A DNA stretch of 64,000 nt, from positions 27,082,553-27,146,552 of the forward strand of contig CM039129.1 of the NCBI GenBank assembly GCA_022036555.1, read 5' to 3'. The notes below the pieces were generated by a model. It did not search any database. It saw nothing but the letters and a program-made list of their open reading frames with translations, and had not been told where the DNA came from. Below are positions 11,064 through 23,496 of this stretch, in pieces (positions within the stretch are counted from its first letter, which is position 1; each line of letters begins with the position of its first letter). This DNA is from Microstegium vimineum (lineage: Eukaryota > Streptophyta > Magnoliopsida > Poales > Poaceae). The translations under genes were made by a program, and so were the position numbers.

Positions 11064-11911
11064 TTACCATTTTTCATAGAATGCAGGGTAGACTTCCTTA
11101 ATGTAGTCTTCCCATTCCCATGTAGAATCTCGTTCACTTTGATTGTTCCACAATATTTTATAAAACTTGATAACTTTGTTCCGAGTTACTCGTTCTTTGG
11201 TGTCCATGACTTGGACAGGTTTTTCTTCAAAGGACAAGTCTGACTGCAACTTCAGACCTAAAGGTTCGATATGTTCCTCTGGAACTCTCAAACACTTCTT
11301 GAGCTGGGATACATGAAAGACATTGAAGATAGCCCTCATCTCTGGTGGTAACAACAGCTTATAGGCTACTCTTCCACTTCTTTCAATGATCCGGTATGGT
11401 CCCACATACCGCAGTATCTTCTTTCTCCTAGTTCAAATCAATTGAGAGGTGTTCTACACCATCTTCCATACAAAGCTTCGAACAGAGCCATTTTGATACT
11501 CTCTTGATAACTATTATTGTACGAGAACTCTGCTAAAGGTAACCAACTTTCCCAAGATCCTTTAGAAGATATCACACATGCTCTAAGAAGATCTTCGAGA
11601 ATCTGGTTAAGTCGTTCTGTTTGTCCTAAAGTTTGCGGATGGTAAGCTGAACTACAAACTAGATTGGTTCCAAGTTTCTTATGAAGATGTTCCCAAAAAC
11701 GAGCAGTGAATTGCGGTCCTCTACCTGACACAATTGTTCTTAGAACACCATGCAAGCGAACTATGTGAGCGATATACATCTCCGCATACTCATATGGTCG
11801 ATTAGTGGTGCGAACTGGTATGAAGTGCGCTAACTTGGTTAACCGATCCACAATCACCCATATTGAGTCATGACCTTTCTGAGTAAGAGGAAGACCTGTT
11901 ATGAAATCCAT
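11064..11911 (-). pseudogene. Tekay integrase core and chromodomain, broken
   Basis: The piece 11911-11438 is an integrase core (MDFITGLP, W-V-I-V-D-R-L-T-K, H-P-Q-T-L-G-Q-T-E-R). The second catalytic Asp of the D-D-E triad is Gly (codon 11723-11725, S-G-R-G-P-Q-F). After a stop at 11438 the sequence jumps to GPYRIIERSGRVAYKL, so roughly 100 residues usually found between the core and this part are missing. The end (11405-11064) carries a chromodomain-like region (V-I-K-F-Y-K-I-L-W-N..W-E-W-E-D). In chromoviruses this domain directs integration to heterochromatin. The protein cannot be active. Confidence 0.82.
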
Positions 11912-11974
11912 GCTGATCCGAGAACTGACAAAGGTTGTAAGAGTCCAGCGGGTTTCATATGCACCGCCTTCACT

Positions 11975-13889
11975 CTACAAAAAAACATCACATCTTGTCA
12001 CAAATGCGGCAATCTCTTTCTTCATCTTGGTCCACCAAAAACGTTGCTTTAGATCATGATACATCTTGCTACTACCTGGATGTATAGATAGCTTAGAGGA
12101 ATGTGCTTCCTCTAAGATCCAATTCCTTAACTCTTTATCCTTGGGCACAACAAGACGATCTTTAAACCATACAATTCCTTTCTCATCTATCTTGAAACAT
12201 TGGGAACCCTCGGTTTTCATCTTTCGTTTGATATGGAACACACCCACATCTGTTTTCTGACCTTGTATGATTTGACTTTCAAGCGAGCAACTGACTATAA
12301 GATTGTACAACACTGACAGATGTAGCAAGTTAAACTTATCTTCGAGCAAGGGTTGCACAGGGTGATAGTGTGACTTTCTACTCAAAGCGTTAGCTACTAC
12401 ATTAGCTTTTCCGGGGTGATAGTGAACTTCGAGATTGTAATCCTTGATTAGCTCTAACCATCTTCTTTGCCTCATGTTCAACTCTGGTTGCGTGAATATG
12501 TACTTGAGACTCTTGTGATCGGTGTAGATATGGCACAGGTTACCCAGAAGGTAATGTCTCCATATCTTTAAAGCATGTACCACTGCTGCTAGTTCTAGAT
12601 CATGAGTCGGGTAGTTAGCTTCATGTTTTCTGAGCTGTCTAGAAGCATAGGCTATCACTTTTCCTTCTTGCATAAGAACACATCCTAGTCCAGTCCCGGA
12701 GGCGTCACAATACACATCAAAGGGTTTTGTTATGTCTGGTTGCGCCAAAACGGGTGCTGAAGTAAGTAGAGTTCTTAGGGTAAGAAAAGCTGCCTCACAT
12801 TCTGAAGTCCATTCGAACCTCTTATCTTTCTGTAGCAGACTGGTCATTGGTTTAGCTTTCTTGGAAAAGTCCGGAATAAAACGGCGGTAATATCCAGCTA
12901 GACCAAGAAAACTACGAACCTCAGTGACTGATGTTGGAGCTTTCCAATCCATAACCTCTTGTACTTTGCTTGGATCAACTGAAATTCCATCAACAGAAAG
13001 AATATGTCCATGGAAAGGTACTTTAGTAAGCCAAAACTCACACTTACTAAACTTTGCATACAACTTATGTTCTCTTAGCCGTACAACAACACGTATGTGT
13101 TCTGCATGATCAGCTTCATTTTCCAAGTAGATTAAAATGTCGTCGATGAACACAACCAAAAATTTATCCAGCTCGGGCATGAACACTGAGTTCATAAGAT
13201 ACATGAAGTAGGCGGGAGCATTAGTCAGCCCAAACGACATAACCAAATACTCGTAAAAGCCAATATCTCGTTGCAAAAGTCGTTTTGGGTATATCTTGTG
13301 GTCTGATCTTGATTTGATGATACCCTGACCTCAAATCAATCTTAGAAAACACTTTAGCCTTGGATAACTGATCAAACGAGATATCAATACGAGGTAAAGG
13401 ATATTTGTTCTTGATTGTTACAGCATTAAGTGGTCGATAATCCACGCACATTCGTATGGATTTATCCTTCTTTTTAACGAACAATGCGGGACATCCCCAT
13501 GGTGATGAGCTAGGTCGAATGAGACCTTTATCTTGCAACTCTTGCAACTGTTTCTTTAGCTCTGCTAGCTCATTGGGTGGCATTCTGTATGGTCTATGAG
13601 AAATAGGCGTCGTACCAGGTACCAACTCAATAGCAAACTCCACATCTCGATCAGGTGGAAGACCTGGAAGATCATCTGGAAACACATCCGGGAATTCACA
13701 CACGACCGGGATATTTTTAAGAGCTGTAGCTTGGATAGCACAAGTCATAGCACAAAGATCAAGCTTCCGGGGAAGGGAAATCTGGAAGGTTTCAGACTTC
13801 TCCAGAGTTCTCAAGGTAAGCGTCCTATTTCTGGTATCGATGTTCACCCCATAAAGGTGCATCCATCTCATACCTAGGATCACATCCAA
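11975..13889 (-). pseudogene. Tekay reverse transcriptase, RNase H and integrase zinc finger, frameshifted
   Basis: The first piece (13889-13221) starts at the end of the protease-RT linker (D-V-I-L-G-M) and contains the first RT blocks (D-K-G-L-I-R-P-S-S-S-P, M-C-V-D-Y-R, K-I-D-L-R-S-G-Y-H-Q-I). A one-base shift near 13270 moves to the second piece (13276-11975) with V-M-S-F-G-L-T-N-A-P and catalytic FIDD. RNase H follows (FDVYCDASGTGLGCVL, Y-T-D-H-K-S-L) and then the integrase HHCC region (H..H and one Cys). The second Cys of the finger is replaced by Phe just before the stop at 11975. Confidence 0.85.
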
Positions 13890-13947
13890 CCTAGACTAGG
13901 AAGGATGATAAGCTCGATTTTAAACTCATGTTTCTGTATTACGATGC

Positions 13948-15249
13948 TTACATCCCTGACTGCTTGTTTGGTTGATATGTCAGCCCCGCTGAACTTATGC
14001 AGTACCCCACATCCAAATCAGATATGCTCATGACATGCTTATCAGTAAAAGCTTTACTCATAAACGAATGCGAAGATCCTGAATCAAAGAGCACAACTTC
14101 AGGATGATGGTTTACAAGGAACATACCAGCTGTGACGGCCTCTCCTTGTGGTACTTCTTCCACTGTGGTATAGTGCACACGCCCCTGGTATGCCTTATTC
14201 TTCTTTGGGTGAGGGCATTCCCTAGCAAAGTACCCTGGACATTGACAGTTGAAGCATGGTGCATTAAAAGTTGGGGCCTTTTGAGCTCCAGAACTGTCTT
14301 GCCCTGGGTTGCCTTTCGGAAGAGCAATGGTGTAGGACTTGCGATACTAACTATGCTACGCACCATTAGCTGTAACTTTCTTCTGTGGAGGCATGAACTT
14401 GGCTCCTGCCACTGGAGGACGATAAGCATTGCGGTTGACAAAAGGAGCTCTCGGCTGGGACGAGCTTCCTTCAAATGCCCTCTTGCGGCCTTTAGCTATA
14501 GTGTGCAGGTTGTTCTGGTTCTCCTGATTCAAAGCATCACTGATGAACTCATTTAAGTTGACACGGTTTGAGTTTGCAAGGGTCTTCATTAGCTTGGTTC
14601 CCAGACCTCTCTTGAAACTATCAATCTTCATCTCATCGTTCTCAACAAACTAAGGAGCATAACGGGCCAGATTGTTGAAAGCATGAAGGTACTCTGTTAA
14701 GGTCTTGGTACCCTGCGTGAGCTTCAAAAACTCTGATGCCTTCATTTTCATCAAACCCAGAGGAATGTAATGCCCCCTGAAAGCGGTCTTGAATTGATTC
14801 CACATCACTGGAGTGTTAGCAGGGTATGTGGTGCGATGATGAGCCCACCATATACCTGTTGGTCCTTGCAACTGATGCGAAGCATACTCTGCCTTTAATT
14901 CCCCGGTCATCCTGAGCAGACGGAACTTTTGCTCCATTGTATTTAGCCATTCATCAGCTTGGAGTGGCTCTTCTGCCTCTTTGAAGATTGGCGGCTTGGT
15001 GTCAAGGAAGTCCTTGAAAGTGCTGAACTGGTTTGCCGGTGGACGATCACGATTGCCTTGATTCTGATTACCACGAGCAACTTCACGAAGCAACTCCTCA
15101 ATGTTGCGTTGCCCACCAATGAACTGAGCCATGAACTGCTCTGGGGTAAGCAGTGGTGGTGGTGGCGGTGGATTTGGCAGAGGAGCCTCATCCTCATCGC
15201 AGTGATTTCCACCACTTCCAGAGCCACGGGAGCGAGTGTTGGCAGGCAT
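13948..15249 (-). pseudogene. Tekay gag and aspartic protease, broken
   Basis: Gag starts at 15249 (MPANTRSRG). It has a proline run (residues ~26-33) and the retrotransposon gag domain (A-D-E-W-L-N-T-M-E, F-L-K-L-T-Q-G). A TAG stop at 14650 interrupts it; the same frame continues to 14356. Past a frame change a zinc knuckle is visible near 14220-14260 (C-F-N-C..C-P-G-Y-F-A-R-E-C) in which the His of CCHC is Tyr. The protease follows (14178-13948) with an intact D-S-G-S-S-H-S-F active site. Gag packages the RNA; the lost His and the stop make function doubtful. Confidence 0.82.
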
Positions 15250-15555
15250 CTACATGAATTTGATAGCAAGTAGCAATGAGATTTGAGTAATTGTAGACGA
15301 ATCATAATTATGCCTTAGTAAATCACTGAAAAAGTAGATAACTTAAATCCACATAGGTCATAAAAGAATTCAGACTAACAACACATCATCATCCATTCAT
15401 ACTTGGTACCATGGAAAGCATCGATACAAGCCAAAAGTGCCAGTCATCTGGACTTTAAGTTATGGTGGTTACACAACATCATGTTCCTCATGAAGCAACA
15501 AAGGTCAAGCCACAAACGCAAAAGAAATGCTAAGGACTAGCGTAAGCAAGCTATC
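15250..15555. other. Spacer between the extra 5' ORF and gag of the Tekay element
   Basis: About 300 bp without a supported reading frame. Confidence 0.5.
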
Positions 15556-16491
15556 CTAGTCGTTGTGGTCGATGTCCATCCCTGATAGACAGCCGCCCTC
15601 GTCGTTGTTGTCATCAACAAGCTCAAGCTCCTCGGGGTCCTCTTCCTCCTCGTCCTCTGTGACTGGGTCGTCGTCGGCATAGATCACTGCAGGATTTACC
15701 TCTGGTGCAACTGGCGGAGAGATCGGGTTGATCACATTGTTGAGCCTGTGAACCTCCTGTTGTAGCTCTCGGATCTGGTCATGGGCCTACTGAAGTAGCC
15801 CATTCCACTCTGCATTGACACAGTTGTGAGCGATGTTCCCCACTATGTGCTGGTGGTGAAGCATACGCTCACGTCCCTCGGTTTCCTACTCTCGATGTAT
15901 AGCTGCATCTCTCTCTTCCTGTGCTTCATTAGCCAACCTCCTGAGTCACCGATTCTCCTTGCTCACACCATCTAGGAGCACCTCACTGGTCCTGAGCCTG
16001 CTCACACTGAACAAGTAGGAGTCCTCTCTGGCAAAAAGAGTCTTGAGCACTACATGCATAGCACTCATAGCCGGTCCTGAACTGCCAGCTCTCTCATCCC
16101 TGTTCTTGATCAAGGGATCACCCAACTCCTGGTACCAAAGTGTGGTGTCAGGGCTATCCTCTGGAAAGGTCCCTGCTGCACCCTAGTCCAAAGCACCACT
16201 GTGCTCCTGGCGGATCTGACACAGAAGGGTCCAAGCTGCAGGCTGAGATCCTTCCCAAGGACTGCTGGCCACGGCCTCAGCGTACCACCTCCTCCACAAA
16301 GGTGCCTCGGTGTGCTCAGGAATAGTCACAGTCATGGTGTACAACTGCGCATTCTCAAGTGGCTCCTGAGTCCAGTAGTACTGAGGCTTCTCAGTGTACC
16401 CCACCTGACTCAGCACCCTCCAAAGCAAAGTGGGAGCACCAAACACGGCTAGGAAGCGGTTGCTGTGCTGCAGAGGTCCTGGGGCTGCCAT
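15556..16491 (-). pseudogene. Extra ORF upstream of gag (ORF0-like), decayed by four stops
   Basis: From an ATG at 16491 (MAAPGPLQHSN) one frame can be followed for 311 codons to a TAG at 15556. It is interrupted by only four stops: three TAG (near 16185, 15885, 15790) and one TGA (near 15948). Each differs from a sense codon by one C-to-T change (CAG or CGA). The N-terminal half is rich in Trp and aromatic residues. A charged helix-like part follows (L-R-R-L-A-N-E-A-Q-E-E-R, I-R-E-L-Q-Q-E-V-H-R-L), then a proline segment and a strongly acidic tail (T-E-D-E-E-E-E-D-P-E-E). No catalytic motif is recognised. Upstream ORFs of unknown role (orf0) are, from memory, reported for related rice elements. 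Function unknown; it could be a particle-assembly or chromatin partner. Confidence 0.6.
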
Positions 16492-16836
16492 CTGTAACAA
16501 GTTTTAACCTTCTTGTGAGAACATGTATTTTATAGATTTGAGCATTTAACATGTAAAAGAGGTACAGATTTAGTAAGGGAGGAAAATGAATGCAATATGA
16601 TGACACATGATGCATGCACGTATCTTACGTCCTTACAAACCTTATGAAAGCAAACCTTTCACTAAGAACATTCTAGACGATGGCATACATACGTTCTCTC
16701 ATATATACATAACTAAGCGTTCTACACGATTCGTTGTTATTGTACCTGCAGAAGATTCATTTCAGCGCATTCCCACAATATGAATAATGCATTGTTGAAA
16801 TGTAAATCTAATACTCACCTAAGTGCATACCCAGCA

Positions 16837-18078
16837 TGTTGGGAATATGCCCTAGAGCTAATCATGTAGATGATTATATTCCGATTGTATCCATGATTAA
16901 TAAAGTGTTCTTTGAATATCCATTATAGACAACTAGTATTGATTGACAATTATGTGAATTGTTTGTGGAACTCAATTACCTGAATGGTTATTCTAAAAGT
17001 TGTCCCTGGTCGGCATTCTTGTAAGAGCACACTTGAATATTAGACCAGCACATGTATTACTTGATGGCTATGTTTCACAAGTCATAGACATGGAGATGTC
17101 AAACTAATAATGTGGGCACATGTGAGACATGTAGGTTGGACTGACCCAACAAGAGAAAGTCTCTATTCATGTCATGTACGTTATGTCCTTAGACCTGAGA
17201 TTGTGGTATGTACTCAAGATCTGAAACGATCTACTTAGAGACTATCAAACGCTACTCCGTTATTGGGTAGTTATAAAGGTGGCCCTTGGGTGGTCGGGAA
17301 ACATGCTATGAGACATAGACAATCAAGATGGAATTTGCCCCTCTCTTTGTGAGAGAGATACCACTGGATCACTCATGTGATTGGATCAACAAATGCATGG
17401 CCGTGCTTGGGTTAAGTGTTAACCCACGAGTTGAACCATATATCGAGTGGCGAAGGGAATAACTTGTACATGGTCATAGTGGTTCGTCTGATATGATCAT
17501 AGCGTATGCATAGGAGTTGACACGCCTTGCTAGAGGCCGCTATCAACTATTGGTCGAGTAAGAGTACTTGGGCCATGTCTATGTATACGTGAGCCCATAG
17601 GGTCGCACGCTTAAGGGGCTGGAAGCCTAATTCGGGTTGGACCCGAATTAGACTAGGTTTAGGGTTTCTAATGGGCCTCCACCATGGGAGCTCGTTAGGA
17701 CGCCTATATAAGCAAGGGGTGGGCGCGGGGCAAGATTGATCCACGCCTTTTGGCAGCCGCCGTCGCCTCCCCACGCTCGCGCCTTTTGCTCCTCGCGGAC
17801 CTAGCAGTCCGGAGGCGCAACGCTTCCTCCCTGCACGTGTGGGATTCCTCGGAGGTGCTGCATCTGGAGCACAAGGACGAACCGCGCGAAGGGGACGTTG
17901 AGACGGAAGACCACGCAACTGCACTGTCTGCTGCGACGCGCACGACTACATCAAGTCGTCTTCCGCTGCACCTGTGTGTCTAGTGGTAATCCCGTAACCT
18001 ATGGCTAGCAGTAGATCCTGGTTTATGAGGTCGAAAAGTTTTGTTTTCCGGCTAGCGTAGCAACCTCGTATTCCTTCA
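16837..18078 (+). mobile_element. Ty1/copia solo LTR (1242 bp)
   Basis: It begins TGTTGGGAATATGCCCTAG, the usual start of Angela/BARE-like grass LTRs, and ends ..CCTTCA. The five bases on each side are identical (CAGCA at 16832-16836 and 18079-18083), a perfect target duplication. There is no internal region, so it arose by LTR-LTR recombination. The plus orientation is given by the LTR start and a TATA box at 17705. Confidence 0.85.
17705..17712 (+). promoter_or_regulatory. TATA box of the copia solo LTR
   Basis: TATATAAG on the plus strand, followed by a GC-rich transcribed-like segment. It faces away from the Tekay gag. Confidence 0.5.
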
Positions 18079-18562
18079 CAGCATACACTCAAGCAGTATA
18101 TATACACAGTTCTTCGTCCTAATGACGGCATCGTCTCAACAGATGGCAACACCCACACATGGATGCCATCTCATAATCTTGTGTGGAACAGGATTATGGT
18201 CCGACCATCATATAAGCATTCCCCTAGATCGGCAGTGTATCCGATACAAGCTCTCACAACTCACCTTACCTTTGGTGTCGCGGCAAAAATAAAAAAGAAA
18301 TCTTTGATCCATACAACACCATTCAAGTGAATGGCCCCCATACTATTCCAACCTGTATGGATAGGTAACCGAAAATATGATGCAATCCCCCATGTTAGTA
18401 CTTTAAGCCACCTGACATCCTATTGGGCAATAACGGACATAACCTATGGCACACTCATAGTTTGCAAATAATTTTGTACGCACACAAAAAAATTTGTAGC
18501 AAAATAGTTTGTTAAACAAAATCTTATGTCTGTAAATACACTCGTGAAGTATACTGAATCTT

Positions 18563-18574
18563 GCTCTGATACCA
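18563..18574 (-). other. Primer-binding site of the Tekay element
   Basis: The minus strand reads TGGTATCAGAGC, complementary to the 3' end of initiator tRNA-Met, two bases after the 5' LTR end. Confidence 0.85.
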
Positions 18575-18576
18575 AC

Positions 18577-21500
18577 TGTCACGGAACCGCCCAACATATA
18601 AGAGCACTAGTGCAATGGTCTTCATTTCTGACAACTCTGTCACACTAGAGACCATATAAGCATGGTAGTCCTTGAAATCTCGAAGGATCTCAAACCACAA
18701 TCAAGTAACAACCCGAGATCGTACACTAGATTTAGTAACCGAACATACACAGTGATAAGTTCGAAACGAAATAATATTACAACTGAGTTTAAAGAAGTGT
18801 TATTACAACACCAAGTTCAAATCAAAGTAGCGGAAGTTTAGGTTTTACAAAACCCATTGCAAACTGTTTAACACAAATATAGTTTCATGCCTAGTATAGT
18901 CCCATCAAAAACAACAAGGAGAGACATCAGAATTCACCATTGCCCATGGCCTTCACTCTTCATCACATGCATGGTAGAGGAACGCCTGGCAGTAGCCAGA
19001 ATACACCATACCATCTGCAACAAGGGTAAAGAAACCATGAGTACTCAATTGTACTCAGCTACACTTACCCGACAGAGGGATAGATATATAACCATAGACA
19101 CTTCAAGGATTATGCAAGACTTTATCAAGTGGATTTCATGATATAGCAGAGTTTTGCGTAAAAGAGCATCCTAATTACTCATGTATTATCATCATTAGAA
19201 AACAGCATTTAGCATCAGGTTAAGTGATATTAATCAGATCTCATTAGCACCTGTACTAGAGCAATCACTGAGTTATCAATCAATAATAACCATATTGTTC
19301 TTGGCATAAAACCACATAACCATCTTTTGGTTACTTATTAGAGTTCAGGTTTCTACAATGGGAGGAAGATCTTTCAAGTTTCTCACTGACGGGGAGAGAC
19401 CGCGATTTGAATCGAATTCCTATCCAGTTGGAGGTTTATTCCTCAATCACACCCAAGTATGCCTGCCGGCACACTTATGCGGGTCACCTTCAATATAGTT
19501 CGGGTAACCGCGGGTCTCCATGTATAGGCATGAATAGCGATTCACGGTAGCCAGGTCGATCAAGTAGTGCTTGCCCATGGTGCCAGGCCAGGACGATCAG
19601 GATGCTTGCCCACGGTCTAGTCTTCCGCTCGCGGTCCTTCATGACCCAAGTAGGGGGAGATTCTGACCCGAAATACAGAGTTAGGCTTCGCGGTCAAAAC
19701 GAGTTATTCGGCCAGCTATAAAGGAGGCATGCATTCAATCTCGGCAGATGTCCAACCACGATCCAATGCCTAGTGACACAGGTGGAGAGAACCCGCTCAC
19801 AAGACCTCCAAGTCAAGTGGCTCACAACACCTTGTCCGCCCGATCTCGATTTAATACTTCCACATGGTTATTTTCCACGATAGCAAACTGTAGCCAACCG
19901 TGACCAGCAACCTATCTTTGTGGGAGATGATAGACCACCCATGCTACCGGTCTAAGCATGGCTAAGCAAGGTTTCGATCCTGGGCCTACAAGGTTCTTTT
20001 TAGTGGACAAGGAGATATAATGCAGCAAGGGTTTTCATCTCAACTCCTACTAACTTAATGCACAAACAGGTGGTTGAACTGTAAGTAAAATACTTTAAAT
20101 AGAGTAAGAATGGGTGTAATGCTTCAGGGCTTGCCTTTCACAAAGGTGGAGGGAAGGTGGTTAGGGCACTCAGGAAGGTCAGGGCCCTGTTCTCCTTCTT
20201 CTGGAGCTTCTGGAGCTTGCAACTCTGGTGGGACTCCTCCTTCTATCTCCCCAAACTCCAGCAATGTCACTCCCTCCGGCGATCCTGGATGCATGTATAC
20301 ATGTATGATAATCCAACATATATGACAAGTCATATACTAGAATGACACATGCCTAATGCATATGAATGAGTGCTCATGATGAATGTATTATGCAACATTT
20401 TATTTTATTGATCGAATATGTGCAAATTTCTTCTCCCGTAGAGAAGTTAACACTTACACTTCTTTTGCAACCTGTAATAGAGCTTCTCCTCTGAGGTAAG
20501 CTCTCTTACACCTGTATTAAACAAGTTTTATGGTTTAAGACACTTGATTAACTTACACAAGCATACATCACTTAACACATGCATAACATAGCATAGAAAC
20601 ACTTAAAATAGCAGTTAGAAGAAAACTGTTTAGCTGGAGCTACACACAACCAGAAACTACAAACTAAGACATTCTGGAAAGGTCATGGAATTATCTACAA
20701 AACATTCCATAAACTCCCTAACTAGATCCAATATTAAAAAGGCCTAACAGACACTTTAAGCAAGGCTGCTTTGAAGAAACAGGAAAACACAGATTTAAGG
20801 TTGAACTTGTAAAACAGGCTCAGGTTAAACTAAACAAATTATGGCTGTGAAAGTTTAACACCAGATAGATCAACAAGTTATCTACAACAAAGTAAACTGT
20901 AGCTACTGCTGAAACTCAACATAAAAAGCTCAAACAATTCTAACAGGGAAACAGGTTTCAGCTGCTTAACATCAAACAGGTATAACTTAGAACAGTTATA
21001 AAGCCTTTAACTCTCTATCCAAAAATTATGATAAAATTACACGGGAAATATTACATATTTAGCTATCACTTTGGTGTTCACACCAACAACAGCAAACAGA
21101 TATAAAAAGGAGTTAAAATTACTTGTTTGCTGGTGATGAGAAAACATGCACAAGTTATACAAATATTACTTAAACAATTTGAAAAGTGTAAAACAACAGA
21201 TTTCATATTTTTCTTAGCTTATACTACGCAAGTAATACATGTACAAAAATTAACAAGTACAGTAACCACATATAACTTAGCTTATCAATTGAAACAAGGT
21301 TGCATTTAATGAAACAAGCATATGAACAAAAGAACTACAACATGCAACTTAATTAAAGGTTACTGGCACTTTAACATTTTTCATGGGAACCGCATGCTGA
21401 GACAAACTCAACACAACAAGAACCATGATTTTAGCACAACCCAAACTCCAGTTATGAATTAAACAAGTTAAACTAAGCATATAAAGCTTGTTGTTCACTT

Positions 21501-23461
21501 TTATTACAACAACACAGAAAAGCAGTAACAACAGGTTACATAACATTTTTCATGCATAGAGGAAAACATAACAAAGCTAACCAAACTGGTTTCATATTTT
21601 TCGCATTTTTCTATAATTAGTTATGAATTTCTAAAGTTAGCAAACAAAACTAAAAAATACCAAACAGAGAAACACTTAGAGCCTATGACACAAGGGACCC
21701 ACTGGTCAGCTTCTTCCCCACAAAACCGACGCACTGGAGGAGCTCGACCGACGGTTCCTCACTGGCGGTGAGGTCTCCGGCTAAACCAACCCCACGGTTG
21801 TGTACCCCTTCGCAACCCGCATCGAACCATGTAACTGGTTGTAGCCCAGGTTCACCGGAGCATGCTCAACGGCGTTCATGGTAGCACGGCGGCGCTGCGT
21901 TTCTTACGTTGGCCCGCGCAAGCTACCTCCGGCCAACCTGGCGAATGCTACACTTACATGGAACCCTAGCGGTCCGATCTAGCCCGGATTGGGGCCGTGA
22001 GAACCCTCCGATGAGCTCGGCCACATACACAGCGGCACGGTGGCGAGTTCACGGCGGCGCGATGCTGCTGTTCCGGCGATGGCGAGGCACGGATACTTCA
22101 ACCAACTCCGGCTATCTATCCACTGGCTAACCAGCTAACCCTAACGTGACTTAGACGAACGCGAGCGACGCTGAGAAGCCCAACGTAACCCTCGTCATCG
22201 GTGCGGGTGCCATGCGCTCGCGCGCGGCGGAGATCCCGTTCCGGCGAACCCTAACCCTAATCGCTCCAACCAACTCTGTGGTAAGCATCTAAAACCTCTA
22301 GGCTATCGCGTACAAGACCTAGAAGGAACGGAGAGGCTCTAGATAGGGATGGCCACGGCGGCACAAAGCTCGACGGAGCTTCGGTCATCAATGGCGGTCG
22401 CGGTGCGGTTCGGTTTGGCTCACCTGAGCGGTTAGCGTGGAAACTGAGCGGTGCAAAAGATGGAGCGGAGCAAGGCGAAGCTGTGGCTGCGGTTTGGCGG
22501 CCAATGCGGCGGTGTGCAGCGCTGGCAAGCTCGGTGACGGCGCTGCTCGGCAATGGCGCGGCGTCCCGCTTTCTGGCGTGAAGCAGAGAGGAGAGGGGAG
22601 AGTGAGGGCGCGGTGTGAGTGCGGTCGCAAGGTGGAGTGTTCGGCTCTCCAAGGCGCGGTCGGCGCGGGCGTCCCGCCGGTGTACGGCTGCCATGCATCG
22701 CGAGATGCCCGACATGGTCGGCCACGACCGACACTCGGCGCTGCTCTGCTCGTTTGAACTCCATCAGACCGACTGACGGAGCGATTTACAACGTGATTAA
22801 CTCTCAAATCCTCGCATCTTAGCTTCAACCAAATGCACACCTTTGTAGAGATATAGTTGAACTCCATCTTTGGTGTAATTTGTTTTAGCTGAAACGGTTT
22901 AGATTTCAACCTAAAAGCATTCAAACATGGTAACATTCAAACTGAAAGTCACTTAAGACTTAGACGATTTTAGAAGCTAAAAGAGCCCCCAAATCAGCCT
23001 TGATTGACCAATTAGGGTATTTTAGGGTCCAAATCACCTCAAGGTGGTTAAATAAAGTTTGTTCAGAATTAAAAACTCTACAACTTTGCTTCAGCCAACC
23101 TTTTCATACAAGGTCATTAACAAAGTCAATTTGTTAAATCAAGCAAAAGGGTTCCTAGGGTCAATCATTAAAGCCTAAACCCTATAAGCTCATTTGGACT
23201 TGATCATGAACATAAAGAAGGTTCCATTAGAATCCCTAAGTATTTCTAGGTGATTATTAGTGATCAATACATCAGGCACTTGGTTAAACAAGTATAACTT
23301 AAATAAAGCTAAGTGTAGGTTAACACATACACACATGAAAACAAGGTGATCACTTAGGGTTATCATTTCATATGATCATGGAAATGCATGAATGCAATTA
23401 TGCTTGTGCTCATGCTCATGAAATGATATGCAAATGCAAGATTAACACTGAGGGTGTTACA
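18577..23461 (-). repeat. 5' LTR of the Tekay element (4885 bp)
   Basis: It runs from TGTCACGG at 18577, next to the primer site, to GGGTGTTACA at 23461. The right 1.17 kb repeats 9851-11019. It contains a GC-rich island (about 21690-22790) between AT-rich flanks. Open frames of 100-180 codons in the island are on several overlapping frames and have no domain. The following bases ACCTC (23462-23466) would be the target duplication; the partner is outside the window. Confidence 0.82.
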
Positions 23462-23496
23462 ACCTCCGCCTACAATCTACTACCGTAGGGTACCCC

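Larger units (their letters stand above)
16492..18562 (-). other. Leader of the Tekay element between primer site and ORF0
   Basis: Apart from the inserted solo LTR (16837-18078) nothing coding is seen. The bases just before the ORF0 ATG on the minus strand read CTTGTTACAG, which looks like a 3' splice site, so the ORF0 start could be exon-borne. Confidence 0.5.
9851..23461 (-). mobile_element. Ty3/gypsy chromovirus (Tekay type) with very long LTRs, decayed
   Basis: Minus strand: 5' LTR 18577-23461, initiator-Met-type primer site 18563-18574, leader with an extra ORF, gag, protease, RT, RNase H, integrase and chromodomain, polypurine tract, then the 3' LTR whose visible part is 9851-11019. 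LTR starts read TGTAACACCC on the minus strand, common for Tekay/Del elements. The rest of the 3' LTR lies beyond the inserted Tat element, outside the window. The right end is followed by copia gag sequence, so this element inserted into an older copia element. By eye the last ~460 bp of the two LTRs differ at about 2% of positions. Confidence 0.87.

Noticed and set aside
22245..22262. Telomere-like AACCCTAACCCTAA
   Set aside because: Only about two units inside a retrotransposon LTR; it is a short telo-box-like motif, not a telomere tract.
22388..22936. Open frames of 100-180 codons in the GC-rich part of the Tekay LTR (also 10132-10494)
   Set aside because: Several frames on both strands are open at once, they are Arg/Ala/Ser-rich, and the two LTR copies do not keep the same frames.
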